Shown here piece after piece: positions 33,816 to 45,663 of a stretch of 64,000 nucleotides of DNA. The translations under genes and the position numbers were made by a program. The DNA is from Myotis daubentonii (lineage: Eukaryota > Chordata > Mammalia > Chiroptera > Vespertilionidae), in contig NC_081844.1 of the NCBI RefSeq assembly GCF_963259705.1, positions 106,418,671-106,482,670 on the forward strand, read 5' to 3'. A model generated the notes under the pieces. The model was given only the letters and a program-made list of their open reading frames with translations. It was not told where the DNA came from and made no database searches. Every line of letters begins with the position of its first letter. The first letter of the stretch is position 1.

Positions 33816-35149
33816 GGTCGGTGTGTGGGCCGGGGGTGGGGCCTGGGGAATTCTGGCGCTTGCTGAGCCGGAACCAGGCAGGCTGCACCTCCCCAGGACC
33901 CAGCACCCTTGTCTCAGTGCTCCCTCCTCCACCGCTGCCAATGAAAGGCTGCTAATCCCAATTTGCAGATGGGGAAACTGAGGCTCAGGGAGGCAAGGTC
34001 ACTTGGCCAGAGTGAAATAACCAAAAAGTGGTGGACGGGCTTGGATCCCGAAGCTGATGTTCTCTCTTTCTGTCCCGGCCTCTCTCTGGGTCCAGCAGGA
34101 GCGCAGTTCATTTCTGAGAACTAAAAGGTTTTTTATAAATTGGATCCCAAAACTCACTTGGCAAGTCCCAACCCCAGCACTTGGCTGTGAGGTCCTGGGC
34201 AGGTGCTTTCATCGCCCTGAGCCTCAGTGTTTGTTCTGTAAAATGGGAGCGTGACCACGCCCTCCCTGAGGCCAAGCTGCCCTGTGAGGAGCCTGGTGGT
34301 CTGTGTTTCCCCAGCCCTCCTGGGGATGCTGATGCCCGCTCACAGGTGGGCACCACTTTCTTCGGGCAGCAACCTGACCGTGTCACTTTCCTGTCTAGAG
34401 CCTTCGATGGCTCCCCATTACCTTCTGGAAAAGTCCAAGAGCCTTCGCATGGCCTGGACTAATGGGAAACTATCTGTGAATAGTCTATTGTCTGTACGGA
34501 CTTGGCATAGGTATACCCTTCGATGAGAAGCATCAGTGTGCTTGCTTCTGGAAGACCCCCTGTGGGAGCTGTCATGTAATAAATGGTGTCATTCCTTTTG
34601 AAAACCTTTCAGAATCCTGAAACCTCCAGCCCCAAGAGTTTGGGGTCAGGAACGGGGACGCTTGCTTGAAGGCGATTGCCAGGCGGCAGGCTGAACGTTT
34701 GCACGGGTGACTGTGTTTAACCCTCGCGGTAACTCAGCAGACAGTGTTATTGTACCCATTTGACAGATGAGGACACTGAGGCTCTAAACAGGAAAGCGAC
34801 TTGCCCAGTTTTCAGTAGCAGAGCGAGGGCCAGGATGTTGACCCCAGGCTGCCACTGGGAGCCACTCACGTAGTCAACGCGTGGCATCGTTTCTCCTGCC
34901 CTCTTCCCAGTCCGCCAGCTGCTGGGGGCCAGGCACACAGGCCACAGGCCCGAGTCATCCCAACGGGGAAACAGGCCGGGCCGCTCCGGACACTCAGGGC
35001 CACCTGGGGCGGGCTACGAACACAGTAGAGCCCTTAGACTTTACCCAGAGGCCCTGGGGAGCCATGGAAGGGTGTAGCGCAGGAAAGTGAAACAGGCAGG
35101 TTGATGCCCTAAGAGAATGACACCCAGATGTGAGCGAGTGGGCACCCCC

Positions 35150-35302
35150 AGAGGCTTGTTAAGCAGGGACCACCGGGCCCCACCCCGGAGCCCCTGGTTC
35201 TAGGCCTGGGGTGTGTGGGGCTTGGGAATGTTCATCTCTAACTGGCTCCCCAGTGACGCTGCAGCTGGTGGTGTGGGGACCCCACTTGGAGAACTGCTTG
35301 AG
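35150..35302. mobile_element. MER5A-like hAT MITE
   Basis: CTTGTTAAGCAGGGACCACC, GGGCCCCACCCCGGAG, then TTCATCTCTAACTGGCTCCC and CCCCACTTGGAGAACTGCTTG follow the MER5A order. The copy is ancient and diverged. Confidence 0.6.
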
Positions 35303-36675
35303 AATGACTCGGGGGGGAGGGGGTGGCAGGAGCAGCCCGGGACTTAGCGTGTGTGTGTGTGGGGGGGGTTACCAGGAACCTGCCACCTGGGCCACTCGCT
35401 CCGCACAGCTCACAGGTGATGAAGCGCTGAGACCCAGGAAAGAGACGACCTGCTGGGCCACACGGTGGTGGTGCAGGGACTCCATCCTGGGCACTTGGGG
35501 TTCCCGAGGGACCCCCACTTGGAGAACAGGGTGGGTCCTCAGTAAGCTGCTCTGACAGTCACTAAGTCAGAGTCCGCGGTCAGCAGACCAGACTGGGGGT
35601 TGCCGCGTCCCCAGACCCTGCCAGCCCCCGCACATCTGCCCTAACCTCCTGCCCCTGTGGCTGGGCAACCAGTCTTCCAGGCCAGGTCCTACCGGGCTGC
35701 TGCAGAGAGAGAGAAAGGGGCACCATGGTGAGCCCAGAGCCTCCCATCCCTGAAGAAACCCCTGCCTCAATTTCCCCAAATGACTGCATCAGGGAAATCA
35801 GGGCGACTTTCCTCACAGCCCCTGTTGGCCGGTGGGTTCTTGTCCTCAGCACCCCTCGGAGGGGCCCAGCCTGGAGATGGCCCTTCCCCCTGCACCCCCA
35901 GAAAGGGACGGCACTGGGGGACCAGTGGCTGTCCTCTCTCTGCTCCCAACAAGACTCACCGTCCTGGCCTCTTTCCTGGACAAGTGGCCTCGAACCCCAT
36001 CTGGCCTTCTCTGTCCTCAGGCCTCAGACAGCCTGCCTCATAGGGAGGAAACGGGGAGGCAACCATATCAGGAGAGTCACTGCCTCCTGAACACCTACTG
36101 TGTGCCAGGACTGTCACCACTACCTACCGTGGCTGTGCTCACACAGCGGGGACACCTGTCTTATTTCGAGAAGAAGTGAGAGTTCAGGAGCAAACGAGGC
36201 AGCTGGGGTTCAACAGGAGGGGGCCAGGGCTTGCAATGTGAGTTTCTGAACTCTTCCACGTCGGAGACATCTTGCTAGGATCCCGCTGGCCCAGCGAGTG
36301 TGAGGCTGGCCTGGGAGGAGGGAGGCGGGACGGAGGAGCTGGGCAGCAGCAGGCCAGGCGCCTGCCGTCCAGATGTGATGGCGGAGAAGCCCAGAGGCCG
36401 TGACTCACCGAGAAATGCCGGGATCATTGGAATATTTCTACAACTCTGAAGTCCCCTGTGCCTGGCCAGCTCCCGCTGAGTGGGCCAGGAGGCTCGAGGG
36501 GGCCGAGCTTGGGGATGCCCATCAGTGGTTCTTTCTCGGGCTCCCCGCAGGGAGCACAGGGGGAGGGTGGGACTCGAGCCATCTTGGGAACCCGTGTGGT
36601 TCCACATCCATCTCATCCTGACGGCCAGTGGGGTGGCTTTAGGCCCTGCAGGCCCGCCAGGCAGCAGAGCCCACA

Positions 36676-36742
36676 CCCAGCTCCCAGCTCCCAGCTCCCA
36701 GCTCCCGGCTCCCGGCTCCCGGCTCCCGGCTCCCAGCTCCCC
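36676..36742 (+). repeat. Short tandem repeat, 7-bp unit CAGCTCC/CGGCTCC
   Basis: About nine copies of CAGCTCC or CGGCTCC in two blocks, the A form outside and the G form in the middle. Confidence 0.9.
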
Positions 36743-37137
36743 GGCGGAAACCACCGGCTGCAGAGGTGGGCTGGCGACGGCTTGTTGTGCTGTTGCTAAG
36801 TTCTGAGCGGATCAGTGTGGGCCTTGGGTTTTTCCTCTGGTTTCATGTTCTGACGGGAACTGCGTGAATCCGGAGGGAGTTCACGGAGCCGCAGCATTCC
36901 AGGGCGGGTGACGCGAGCTCTGGCCCCGGATCCGAGTCCACGCCCGCCCGCCCGCGGCCTAGGAGGGTAGTCGGAGGGCAGCTCAGAGGACCCCAGGCCC
37001 AGGCCCTCACTGGCCTTTCGAGAAGCATTGCCTGCAGGGAGAAGGAAGAGGTTTTAGGGTCCAACCTGAATTCTGCTTCTGGTTTTCACACTTCCCTTTT
37101 CTGGTATTGGAAGTTCTATATACTTTGTTCCCAAAAT

Positions 37138-37138
<1 letters not shown>

Positions 37139-37173
<35 letters not shown>

Positions 37174-37318
37174 GCCCCAGTGGCCACAGTGCCTTGTGCC
37201 ATCTCTCTGAGCCAGACCTGCTGTCCGAACATCCTCACACCTGGGCTCACCTGTCCCTCCCCCCCTCCTTCCCTCCCTCCCTCCCTCCCGCCCTTCCTTC
37301 CCTCCCTCCCTCCCTCTT
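37139..37318 (+). repeat. (CA)n followed by (CCCT)n microsatellites
   Basis: About 16 CA units (37139-37171), a 85-nt spacer, then CCTTCCCTCCCTCC repeats to 37318. Confidence 0.9.
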
Positions 37319-37400
37319 TATCTCAGACAATAATTGTGCTCCTGGTGCTTACACTTTAGAGAGACAGATGATATTGTAGAAATGTAGAATTATTTACACA

Positions 37401-37835
37401 CTAGAGGCCCAGTGCACGGATTCGTGCACTGGTGGGGTCCCTCAGCCTGGCCTGTGCCCTCTTGCAATCCGGGACCCCTCGGGGAACGTCGGGCTGCTGG
37501 TTTCAGCCCGATCCCACTGCACAAAGCGCCATGCGGCCGGGGAGGAGCTCAGCCCAGGCAGGGCACCGAGCCGCCCCCGCTGCGCCTGCTGCCACCGCCC
37601 TGGTGGCGTGACCGCGGAGGCGGGAGAGGCTCAGCTCATACACCGCCGCTGCGCTTGCCCGCCGTGAGTCCAGCATCTGGCCCTGGCAGGTCAGCTGAGC
37701 AGCGCTCTCCCTGTGGGACCACACTGACCACCAGGGGGCAGCTCCTTCCTTGAGTGTCTGCCCCCTGGTGCTCAGTGCACGTCATAGCAACCGGTCGACC
37801 AGCTGTTCAGTCGCTTAGGCTTTTATATATATAGA
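37401..37835 (-). mobile_element. Non-autonomous Helitron (HeliBat-type), long copy
   Basis: A reversed copy: CTAGAGGCCC and hairpin GTGCACGGATTCGTGCAC at left, GGCTTTTATATATATAGA at right. The flanks are A (37400) and T (37836). It is GC-rich inside and carries both CTCF-like arms (37722-37741 and 37758-37777). Confidence 0.92.
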
Positions 37836-40217
37836 TTTCATAAATAAAATTAAAATGTCACTTCAGGTAGAAATACACACTTTGAAAAAATAAGACGAGA
37901 AGGGGTGAAGAGGAGGCCGGGGTGTGCTGTCTGACAGAGCTGGGGCTGCAGGTGGGGCCCGGGGAGGCTCGAGGAGGCGACATCTGGGCAGAGACCTGGA
38001 AGGGGCAGCGTTGCCGTGGACACTTGTGGAGAGGACGTGGGGAGGGAAGGCGGGTGTGCAGGCTCTGAGGAGCCACGAGGAGCCTGTGTGGCTAACGCAG
38101 GTGAGTGCCACCGCAGAGGGGCAGACGGGAGTGAGCGGGCCCTGGCCCTGAGGCTCTGGGGCTCCGGGCTGTCAGGATTTGGGGTTTCCTTGCAAGCGTG
38201 ATGAGGAAGCCCCAGGAGGCGCCCTGTCAGAGTGTGGCTGGGCCCAGGCTGCACACAGAAGCCGGGGCCCAAGGTGGAGGCTCCTGCCACAGAGGCGGCG
38301 ACGGCCAGGCTGGGGAGGGGCCGGTGCAGGCCTCGGAGGGGGTGGGTGAAGGACACATTTTGGAGGGGCCCCAGGGACGCAGGCTGTGAGGATGAGGGAG
38401 CCAGCCGCAGCGCCAGGATGTGGGGCTGAGCCGCCGTGGGGGGGCTGGGGTGGTGGGGACAGGGTGGGGAAGACGTGAGCGGAGGAGCAGGTTTGTGGGA
38501 CAAAATCGAGTGGGTAGCTTGGGCCCCAGACAATGTGGAGCCGCGTGAGCCACAGAAACAATAAACAAGCCGGCGCGGGCCGGCTCTGAGGGGCAGGAGA
38601 GTCCAGAGCAGCCGGCCCCCCATCCCTGGAGAAGCCGCCCGGGATGGCCGCCCCTGGTCATCACTTCCTTCCTCTTCCAGCCTTGACTCGGTTTCCCCGC
38701 TATTGTGCGTCACCCTGAGATCTGTGGCTGTGTGCTGGGTCCGGGCCGGCTCCTGCCCCCGCGCCGCTGGGTTCGCGAGGAGGGAGAGGAGGAGCCGGCA
38801 CAGAGAGGGCGGGAACCGGGCCGCGGCCACACAGCGGCACAGCTGGGGCTCGGACCGGCAGCCTGGCTCCGGAGTCTGCGTGTGAAGCCGCTGCACCTAC
38901 CATCTGACCTCCTGTTGCCCACCCCACCCCACCCCGCCCCACCCGACCCAGCCGTGCAGCCACGCACGTCCCGGCCGGACCTCCAGGCGTACCTGCCGCC
39001 GCGGCAGCTGCAGCCCGGCCTGCTCTCCGTGTTTATGAATTCCCTCCGTAAATATTTACATGCGAGGCCGGCTGGGGCCTCGGGGAAGGCGGTGAGGAGC
39101 CTGCGGTCCTGCCAGCGCAGGGACGGAGGGAGGCGGGAGCAGGAGGGGAGGGCGGAGGGGCTGGGACGTGAGTAACGCATCCTGCAGGGATGTCAGGGCC
39201 TGGAGAGCCGGCCCGGAGGACAGGAGAGCAGAGGGGGGCACAGCGCCTGTCCTACAGCCACCCCAACCCTGTGGGACCGCCGACAAGCCACGTGGCCCGC
39301 CTGGCTGGAAAGGGGACAGTGATACGCGTCCCTGAGCTGTCACGAGGGTCTGCGACTGTTCGCCGCGCCAAGCCGCTCCTGGTGGCACTTTCGCGTGGAG
39401 CGGGTGCAAACTGGCCACGGCTGCGCCATCGGGAGGACCAGGCCCGCGTGGCCCTGGCGGGCGCAGTGCTCCGCGCGTGTCCGCGTCCTTTCCTCTAGAA
39501 GGTCCTGCGCAGAGAGGACCAGGGCGGCGAAGGCTGGGGGTGGGTCTCGGCTTTCCAGGGCCCTCCCCCATGTCCCTCCGGGGCTGGTGGCAGAGGACAC
39601 TGGGCCGCGGGATTCTCAGCTGTCACTTGACACAGCAGATTCCAGGGCCTTATTTAGAACCCTTGCTGGGGTGGGGGGCCCACTCCCCCCACAATAATTC
39701 ACCTGCCCCCCTGCCCACCCGGTGACAAGGGCTCAGGTTCTGCAGCCAGCCGGCTCCCCGACCTTGGGCACCGTCTCAGAGCCCTCCTCCCAGGCTTCCA
39801 GAAACCCTCCCCGCCGCCGGGCTGGCAGGCTGCGCCCGGCACCCGAGTTCAGTGCCCACGCTGGGGTGAGCTGGAGACCGGAGAGGAAGAGCATGGAGGC
39901 CTTCCCCTGGGGAGAAAGGTGTAGAGACGTCATCCTCCGAAACCCCCAGGCCCCTGCTATGGCATTCGCATCACATACGGGGAAGACCGTGTGTGATTTA
40001 ACAACCACACGCATGACATTGCATAGCGCCAGGAGAAAGGCGAGCAGGAAGGAGCAACAGGTGACAATTCCTGTCTCCCGGCGGCGAGGTTGGGAGCGAT
40101 TTCTGCTAATGTGCTTCTTCCTTCCATAGTTTCTAAACTGTCTCTGTGGAAAGCTCACTGCCATTCAAACCATGAGGGAAAGGCTTTTTGAAAAGAGATA
40201 AAATGTATTTAAAAAAT

Positions 40218-40424
40218 GACACTCGCCTGGCCAGTGTGCCCAGCGGTGAAGCAGGGACCCACGAACCAGGAGGTCGGGGCACATGCCCGAGTTGCAGACT
40301 GGAGCCCCAGTTGGGGGGGCCTGCAGGAGGCAGCCGATCAATGATTCTCTCTCCTCATTGAGGTTTCTATCTCTCTCTCCCTCTCCTCTCCTCTCTCTGA
40401 AATTAATAAAAACATCTTTTAACA
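40218..40424 (+). repeat. Ves SINE
   Basis: A divergent head (GCCTGGCCAGTGTGCCCAGCGG) followed by typical CGGGGCACATGCCCGAG and a CCTCTCCTCTCCTCTCTCTGAAATTAAT 3' half, here described by its ends only. Confidence 0.85.
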
Positions 40425-40879
40425 GAAAAGAAAGAAAGAAACTCAACAATATAGTAAAAAGCCATGAAATACCTTTTTTTAAAATTTTTTTGGATGAGCC
40501 AAGTAAAAGTGTAGCATTGTAAAGCAAAACTAACATATAAAATTACATATAACCCAGATGAGAGCAGGTTGCAGGTAAGATGTGTGACTAAAATCATCCA
40601 TATGTGTGTTTATTATGGATTCTAAATGAGAAAATCGTATGAGAGAATAAAATGCATGTGCCCCTTGCCCAGCCCCCATTCCAGCACACACCCAGGGCTC
40701 CGTCACTTCCTGGTCTTTCTCTTGCTGGATTAGGTGTGAGGCACTCAGGGCGGAGACACAGTTGTACTTGTCCCTGTGTCCCTCTGAGGACCTGGCACAT
40801 AGTAGGTACTCAATAAATGTTTGTGAATGAACAAATATAAAATAAGGATACACATTAAAACTCTAAGAGCATAAAGGAG

Positions 40880-41097
40880 CCCTGGCTGGTTTGGCTCAGT
40901 GGATAGAGAGCTTCAGCCTGAAGACTGAATTTGATTCCGGTCAAGGGCACATGCCCGGGTTGCTGACTCGATCCCCAGTGTGGGGTGTGCAGGAGGCAGC
41001 CGATCAATGATTCTCTCTCATCACTGATGTTTCTCTCTCTCTCTCTCCCTCTCCCTTTCTCTCTGAAATAAATAAAAATTATTTTTTTTAAAAAAAG
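40880..41097 (+). repeat. Ves SINE
   Basis: The head is CCCTGGCTGGTTTGGCTCAGTGG (GGATAGAG type) with a standard 3' half and an A-rich tail. It lies about 60 nt before a SPIN-like element. Confidence 0.88.
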
Positions 41098-41160
41098 ACA
41101 AAAGGAAGTATACCAGGAAAGGGTATGGGAACATGTCTGACAAGGTGATAACACATAGAG

Positions 41161-41606
41161 CAGCGGTTCTCAACCTGTGGGTCGCTACTCCTTTGGGGGT
41201 CGAACAACCCTTTCACAGGGGTCGCCTAAGACCAGCCGTGGGCAAACTACGGCCCGCGGGCCGGATCCGGTTTGTTTGAAATGAATAAAACTATTGAAAA
41301 AAAAAGACCGTACCCTTTTATGTAATGATGTTTACTTTGAATTTATATTAGTTCACACAAACACTCCATCCATGCTTTTGTTCCGGCCCTCCGGTCCAGT
41401 TTAAGAACCCATTGTGGCCCTCGAGTCAAAAAGTTTGCCCACCCCTGCCTAAGACCATCGAAAAACATATATATAATTACATATTGTTTACAGAAGCAAA
41501 ATTACAGGTATGAAGTAGCAACAAAAATAATTTTATGGTTGGGGGTCACCACAACGTGAGGAACTGTATTAAAGGGTCGCGGCATTAGGAAGGTTGAGAA
41601 CCACTG
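41161..41606 (+). mobile_element. SPIN/URR1-like hAT MITE, split by another hAT element
   Basis: The terminal inverted repeats are CAGCGGTTCTCAACC at left and GGTTGAGAACCACTG at right, with the GTCGAACAACCCTTTCACAG block typical of SPIN elements. The 8-bp flanks are ACATAGAG (41153-41160) and ACATAGAA (41607-41614). A second hAT MITE lies inside. Confidence 0.88.
41233..41447 (+). mobile_element. hAT MITE nested inside the SPIN-like element
   Basis: 215 bp, starting CAGCCGTGGGCAAACTACGG and ending AAGTTTGCCCACCCCTG. Perfect 8-bp duplications CCTAAGAC (41225-41232 and 41448-41455) show it jumped into the SPIN-like copy. Its ends resemble those of the element at 60120-60853. Confidence 0.92.
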
Positions 41607-42123
41607 ACATAGAAGGTTGTAGCTTTGCAGACAGGAGCCCCCCAGGCCAGTTCCCATGCCAGAGGCCCCTCTGAGTCCGCACCTCCCTCTGCGATGCTCG
41701 TGGACCCTGTGTCTTGCAGACCAGGCGCCCAGCACAGCCTGGGCTGGACTCAGGAGTCCGGTGGAAATATATCCAATCGACAATCAGAAAAGGCAACAGG
41801 CGAGATGCGCTTTATCCCAGAAAAGGTTCTCAACATCAGACAAAAACCCAGGAGCCGGGGTGCCCCAAGGACCAGGCCTCAGAGGCAGGTCACAGCCAAG
41901 GTCTCCTGCAGGCGGAGCCTCCCAGGCCCACTGCTGCCTCGGCCCTGGGGGAGCTGGGGGACGCGCCGTTGGCTCGGGGAGGAAGCCCCACAGTGACAGG
42001 GGACAGAAGAGCCCTTTCTCTCTTCCTGTGCCAGGAGCGGCATCTTCCCTCCCGGCGGAGCTCCACACGCAGGGCTTGGAGCCTCTCCGTTTTGTCCAGG
42101 AAACTGGAAAGTTGACTAAACTC

Positions 42124-42170
42124 GCCCGGGCCAGTTCGGCTCCGTTGATAGAGTGTCCCTCTCACATCAA

Positions 42171-42223
<53 letters not shown>

Positions 42224-42264
42224 ATTAATCATCCTCGGGTGAGGATGAACAACCAGAAATAATT
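42124..42264 (+). repeat. Ves SINE with large internal deletion
   Basis: About 45 nt of head is joined directly to the CATCAATGTTTCTC 3' part, followed by (CT)n and the tail motif ATCCTCGGGTGAGGAT. Direct repeats TAAACTC lie at 42117-42123 and 42265-42271. Confidence 0.85.
42173..42221 (+). repeat. (TC)n microsatellite in a Ves SINE
   Basis: About 24 dinucleotides grown from the SINE pyrimidine tract. Confidence 0.93.
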
Positions 42265-42547
42265 TAAACTCAAGCGACATTTAACTGCCCTGTGCTACTA
42301 TATTTACTGAATGAACGACTAGATCGAGACCCATTTTGGTCCCGATCCCACCCAACCCCGAGCCTTCCGGCTGAGGACACCAGGGTGAGTAAGAATCTGG
42401 CACTCATTCAAACATGCTCACGGCTCCGCGGACGTGCCCGGCACAGCTGTGCTCATGGCGCTGCTCGCTCTGCAGCTGCCACGGGCGACGTTTTAAACCC
42501 CCTCCACGCCGTGTGCGTCTTGACCTGGGGAGTTTTTCCTTCGAGAA

Positions 42548-43300
42548 GAAAGTAGATTCCGCTCCTAGATGTCTCCCCAAGTAAAAGGAAAACCTGTGTG
42601 CACACAGCACTTGCCCAGGGTGCTCACAGCAGCAGCATTCGTAAGACCCCCAAATGGAAACCACCCGAGGGTCCGTGAACCGATGAATGAATAAGTAACA
42701 CGTGGTACTAAGCCACACAAGGGAATATTATTCAGCCGTGAAGAGGAAGGAAGGACGGACACACCCGGTAGCAGGCACCTGGAAAACATCATCATGTTGC
42801 AAGAAAGATCCCGGATGATTCCATGGATCTTGTGTCCCAAGGAGATAAATCGATACCAATAGAAAACAGATTCGCGGCAGCCGAGTGCTGGTGGGAAGGA
42901 CTAATGGGGAGCGACTGCTAATGGGAGGGGGTTTCTTCTGGGGGTGAAGACAGTGTTCTCAAACTGATCGTGGTGACGGTTGCCCAACTGAGACTATACT
43001 GAGAACCACTGAGTCATACATTTTACCCTGGCCGGCGTGGCGCAGTGGCTGAGCATCGACCTACGAACCAGGAGGTCACGGTTCAATTCCCAGTCAAGGG
43101 CACATGCCCGGGTTTCGGGCTCCATCCCCAGTGTGGGGCATGTAGGAGGCAGCTCATCATTGATGTTTCTATCTCTCTCCCTCTCCCTTCCTCTCTGAAA
43201 TCAATAAAAATATATTCTTTTAAACAAAAGAGTCCATACATTTTAAAAAGGGGGAATCGGCATGTGAATTGTATCTCAATGAAGCCGTGATAAAACAGAA
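42548..43300 (+). mobile_element. LINE-1 3' end, interrupted by a Ves SINE
   Basis: Plus-strand text includes AGCAGCATTCGTAAGACCCC, GGGAATATTATTCAGCCGTG and GTGGTGACGGTTGCCC, typical of the LINE-1 3' region. It resumes after the SINE (43235) and ends GTATCTCAATGAAGCCGTGATAAAAC, just short of a poly-A. Confidence 0.75.
43026..43234 (+). repeat. Ves SINE inside a LINE-1 fragment
   Basis: A full-length copy splitting a LINE-1 3' end. Direct repeats CATACATTTTA lie at 43015-43025 and 43235-43245. Confidence 0.92.
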
Positions 43301-44199
43301 AAGAAAGAAAGGAGAGAATTTCCCCTTTCAAGCATACAAAGTGTCATGCAAGGGATTGCACAATCGAGTGGTCTGCTTTGGTTTATGAGTGGAATTTTTC
43401 TTTTTCATCAGCTTTCAGCTCATTTTTTTAAGGCAACTTTTCTCAGCGTTTGTGCTCAGAAGTCCCCGCTCCACCCCCCTGGCCCTGACCACGGCCTGTC
43501 TCCAGGCCAGGCGACCCTCTCCCCTCCCTCCCCCCCGCCGTCCCCCCCCTCTCCCCCGTCCGTGGCCCTTGGCCTAGCCCATTCCACACTCCTCCCCGCC
43601 TGCTGCGCCCACAGTGCTCAGCTGCTGCCAGCTTCGAATGCCAGAGCTGCCACCTGGGGCCCTGGAGACGGGGCCCGCAGTGTTGTGATGTGTTTGGAGG
43701 GGGACTGTGCTCACTGCCAGCGTTGCCAGGCTCCGGGGTGACTAATCCCATCTGCATTTCTGCTTTCGGATGCCCGGGCCGTTCAGCTGGAGGCCCTCAG
43801 ACCTCTCAGCTGTTTCTGGAGGCGCTCGCCTCCCAGTGATGGACGCCTGAGTGTGATTAAACCCCTTCCGCAGCCCCCGCAGCCACGCTCGCACACGCCT
43901 GTGTCCAACGAATCTTTACTGAGCACCCGCTGTGCACTGAACACCACTCTAGGGGCACAGCAGTGATAAGACAGAGTTCTTGCTCGAATGGAACAACAAC
44001 AAAATACACAACTTTTTTAAAGGAAAGAAAAAAACTCAGATCATGTTAGAGGTGCCGTTCAGACAAATGAATGGGCATGAGGTGGTTGTGAGTCCTTAGA
44101 ACAGCTCCTTCTGATTGTGGGGAGGGGAGAGGGCTCCCCTGGGGAGGTGGCTGAGAAAGAGGCCTATGTGTGAAGAACTGGAAAAAGAATGGTCTAAGC

Positions 44200-44423
44200 C
44201 ATCGGTTCTCAACCTGTGGGTCGCGACCCCTTTGGGGGTCGAACGACCCTTTCACAGGGGTCGCCTAAGACCACCGGAAAACACATACGTAATTACATAC
44301 TGTTTTTGTGATTAATCACTATGCTTTCATTATGTTCAATTTGTAACAATGAAATTGGGGGTCACCACAACATGAGGAACTGTATTAAAGGGGTCGTGGC
44401 ATTAGGAAGGTTGAGAACCGCTG
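44200..44423 (+). mobile_element. SPIN/URR1-like hAT MITE
   Basis: 224 bp with ends CATCGGTTCTCAACCTGTGG and GGTTGAGAACCGCTG and perfect 8-bp duplications GTCTAAGC (44192-44199 and 44424-44431). Confidence 0.93.
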
Positions 44424-45409
44424 GTCTAAGCAAAGAGACAGCATGTGCAAAGGCCCTGAGGCAGGAATAACAAGGAGGCCAACACGAATAGAAAGAACCC
44501 AGACTGTAGAGTAGATGGCCGTGGGCTGGGAACCTCTTTCTACCTGTGGGAACGAGGGCCATGGCTTCCCCCATCTGTGACATGGGAATAAGGTACCCAC
44601 GGGTGAGAGCGAAGAGACGGTGTGACTGGAGGGCGGGGCACAGGCCTAGCTCACAGCAGGCACTCAATGCCAGGCCTCCTGGTTCTGGCTCCCCCCACCC
44701 CCACAGCAGTGACGGTAGGAAGGAGTCTCCCGGTTGGCATGCCCGGCCCAGCCGGTACCCAGACGAGACCGGGTGAGCCAGCCTGTCCTTCCCCTGCCCC
44801 CTCTGTCTTTCTCCACACCCAGGACTGACTGGCTGGGCCTGACCCAGGGAGGGCAGGCATGGCGAAGGAGGTGAGACACACTGCCCAGGACAGCGGGGCA
44901 CACACAACCCCCTGTCCCTCCTCATATGCAGATGAGAGGCCCGAGGTCGCGAGGTCGCACAGCAAGATCAGATTCCAGAGTCCCTTCTCTGTCCACTGGG
45001 CACACATGTGCATGTGTCTGCGTTTTAATTCCCTCTAAGGGGCCCCCACCTGCTCCCCACTTCCTCCCACACTCCCTGCACCCAAGTCATGGGAACCCAC
45101 TTTCAGTTCCTGAAGGGCCTGCTTTTTGCACACCGTGTGCCTTCTGCTGCTGTTCCCTCAGCTTGAAATGCCCTTCCTCCCCCCTAGCTCCCCCCTCACC
45201 CTTCTCCTACCTGGCAAACTCCTACTCATCCTCCAGGGCCCAGCCAACCGCCTCCTCCTCCAAGAAGCCCTCCCTGATCCTCAGCCCAATAGGGTCAGTG
45301 CAATCCTCCTCCTGGACCACAAGGTGCCTCTCAGTCCCAGTGACTGAGCCCTGGGAAGGTGGAAGACAGCCTCTCTCTCAGCTTTAATGTTATTCGTTTC
45401 TACTAATCA

Positions 45410-45663
45410 TTCTTTTTGTTGTTGTTAATCCTCACCCCAGGATATTTCCCATTAATTTTTTTTAAAGGTGGGGGAGGGGGAGAGACAGAGTGAGAGAAAC
45501 ATCGATGTGAGAGAGACACATCGATTGGTTGCCTCCCACACGCGCCCCAACCTGGGCCGGGGATCGAGCCTGCCACAGAGCTATGCGCCCTCGACCGGAA
45601 TTGAACCCGCTTCCCTTTGGTCTGAGGGTCGATGCTCTATCCACTGAGCCAAACCAGCTAGGG
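45410..45663 (-). repeat. Ves SINE, GGATAGAG subfamily with hairpin tail
   Basis: A minus-strand copy. On its own strand it ends GGAAATATCCTGGGGTGAGGATTAACAAC, i.e. the ATCCTCGGGTGAGGAT-type tail, at left. Direct repeats CTACTAATCA (45400-45409 and 45664-45673) are perfect. Confidence 0.92.

Larger units (their letters stand above)
30645..37400. other. Intergenic block C
   Basis: Contains two tandem Ves SINEs, a 450-bp hAT-like element, a MER5A-like element and several microsatellites. Minus-strand MIR-like text is at 33285-33405, 33940-34060 and 34735-34850. The remainder, including 31700-32560 and 35310-36670, shows no gene or recognised repeat. Confidence 0.6.
37836..41152. other. Intergenic block D
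   Basis: GC-rich unique DNA to about 40150, including a 348-codon minus-strand frame (37850-38896) that I reject as a gene. A CpG-rich segment at about 38740-39060 ends in the palindrome GTAAATATTTAC. L2 3'-end-like text lies at 40740-40838, between two Ves SINEs. Confidence 0.6.

Noticed and set aside
37850..38896. 348-codon open frame on the minus strand
   Set aside because: Pro/Ser/Leu-rich low-complexity translation in GC-rich intergenic DNA, no domain, no splice or promoter context, and no family recognised.
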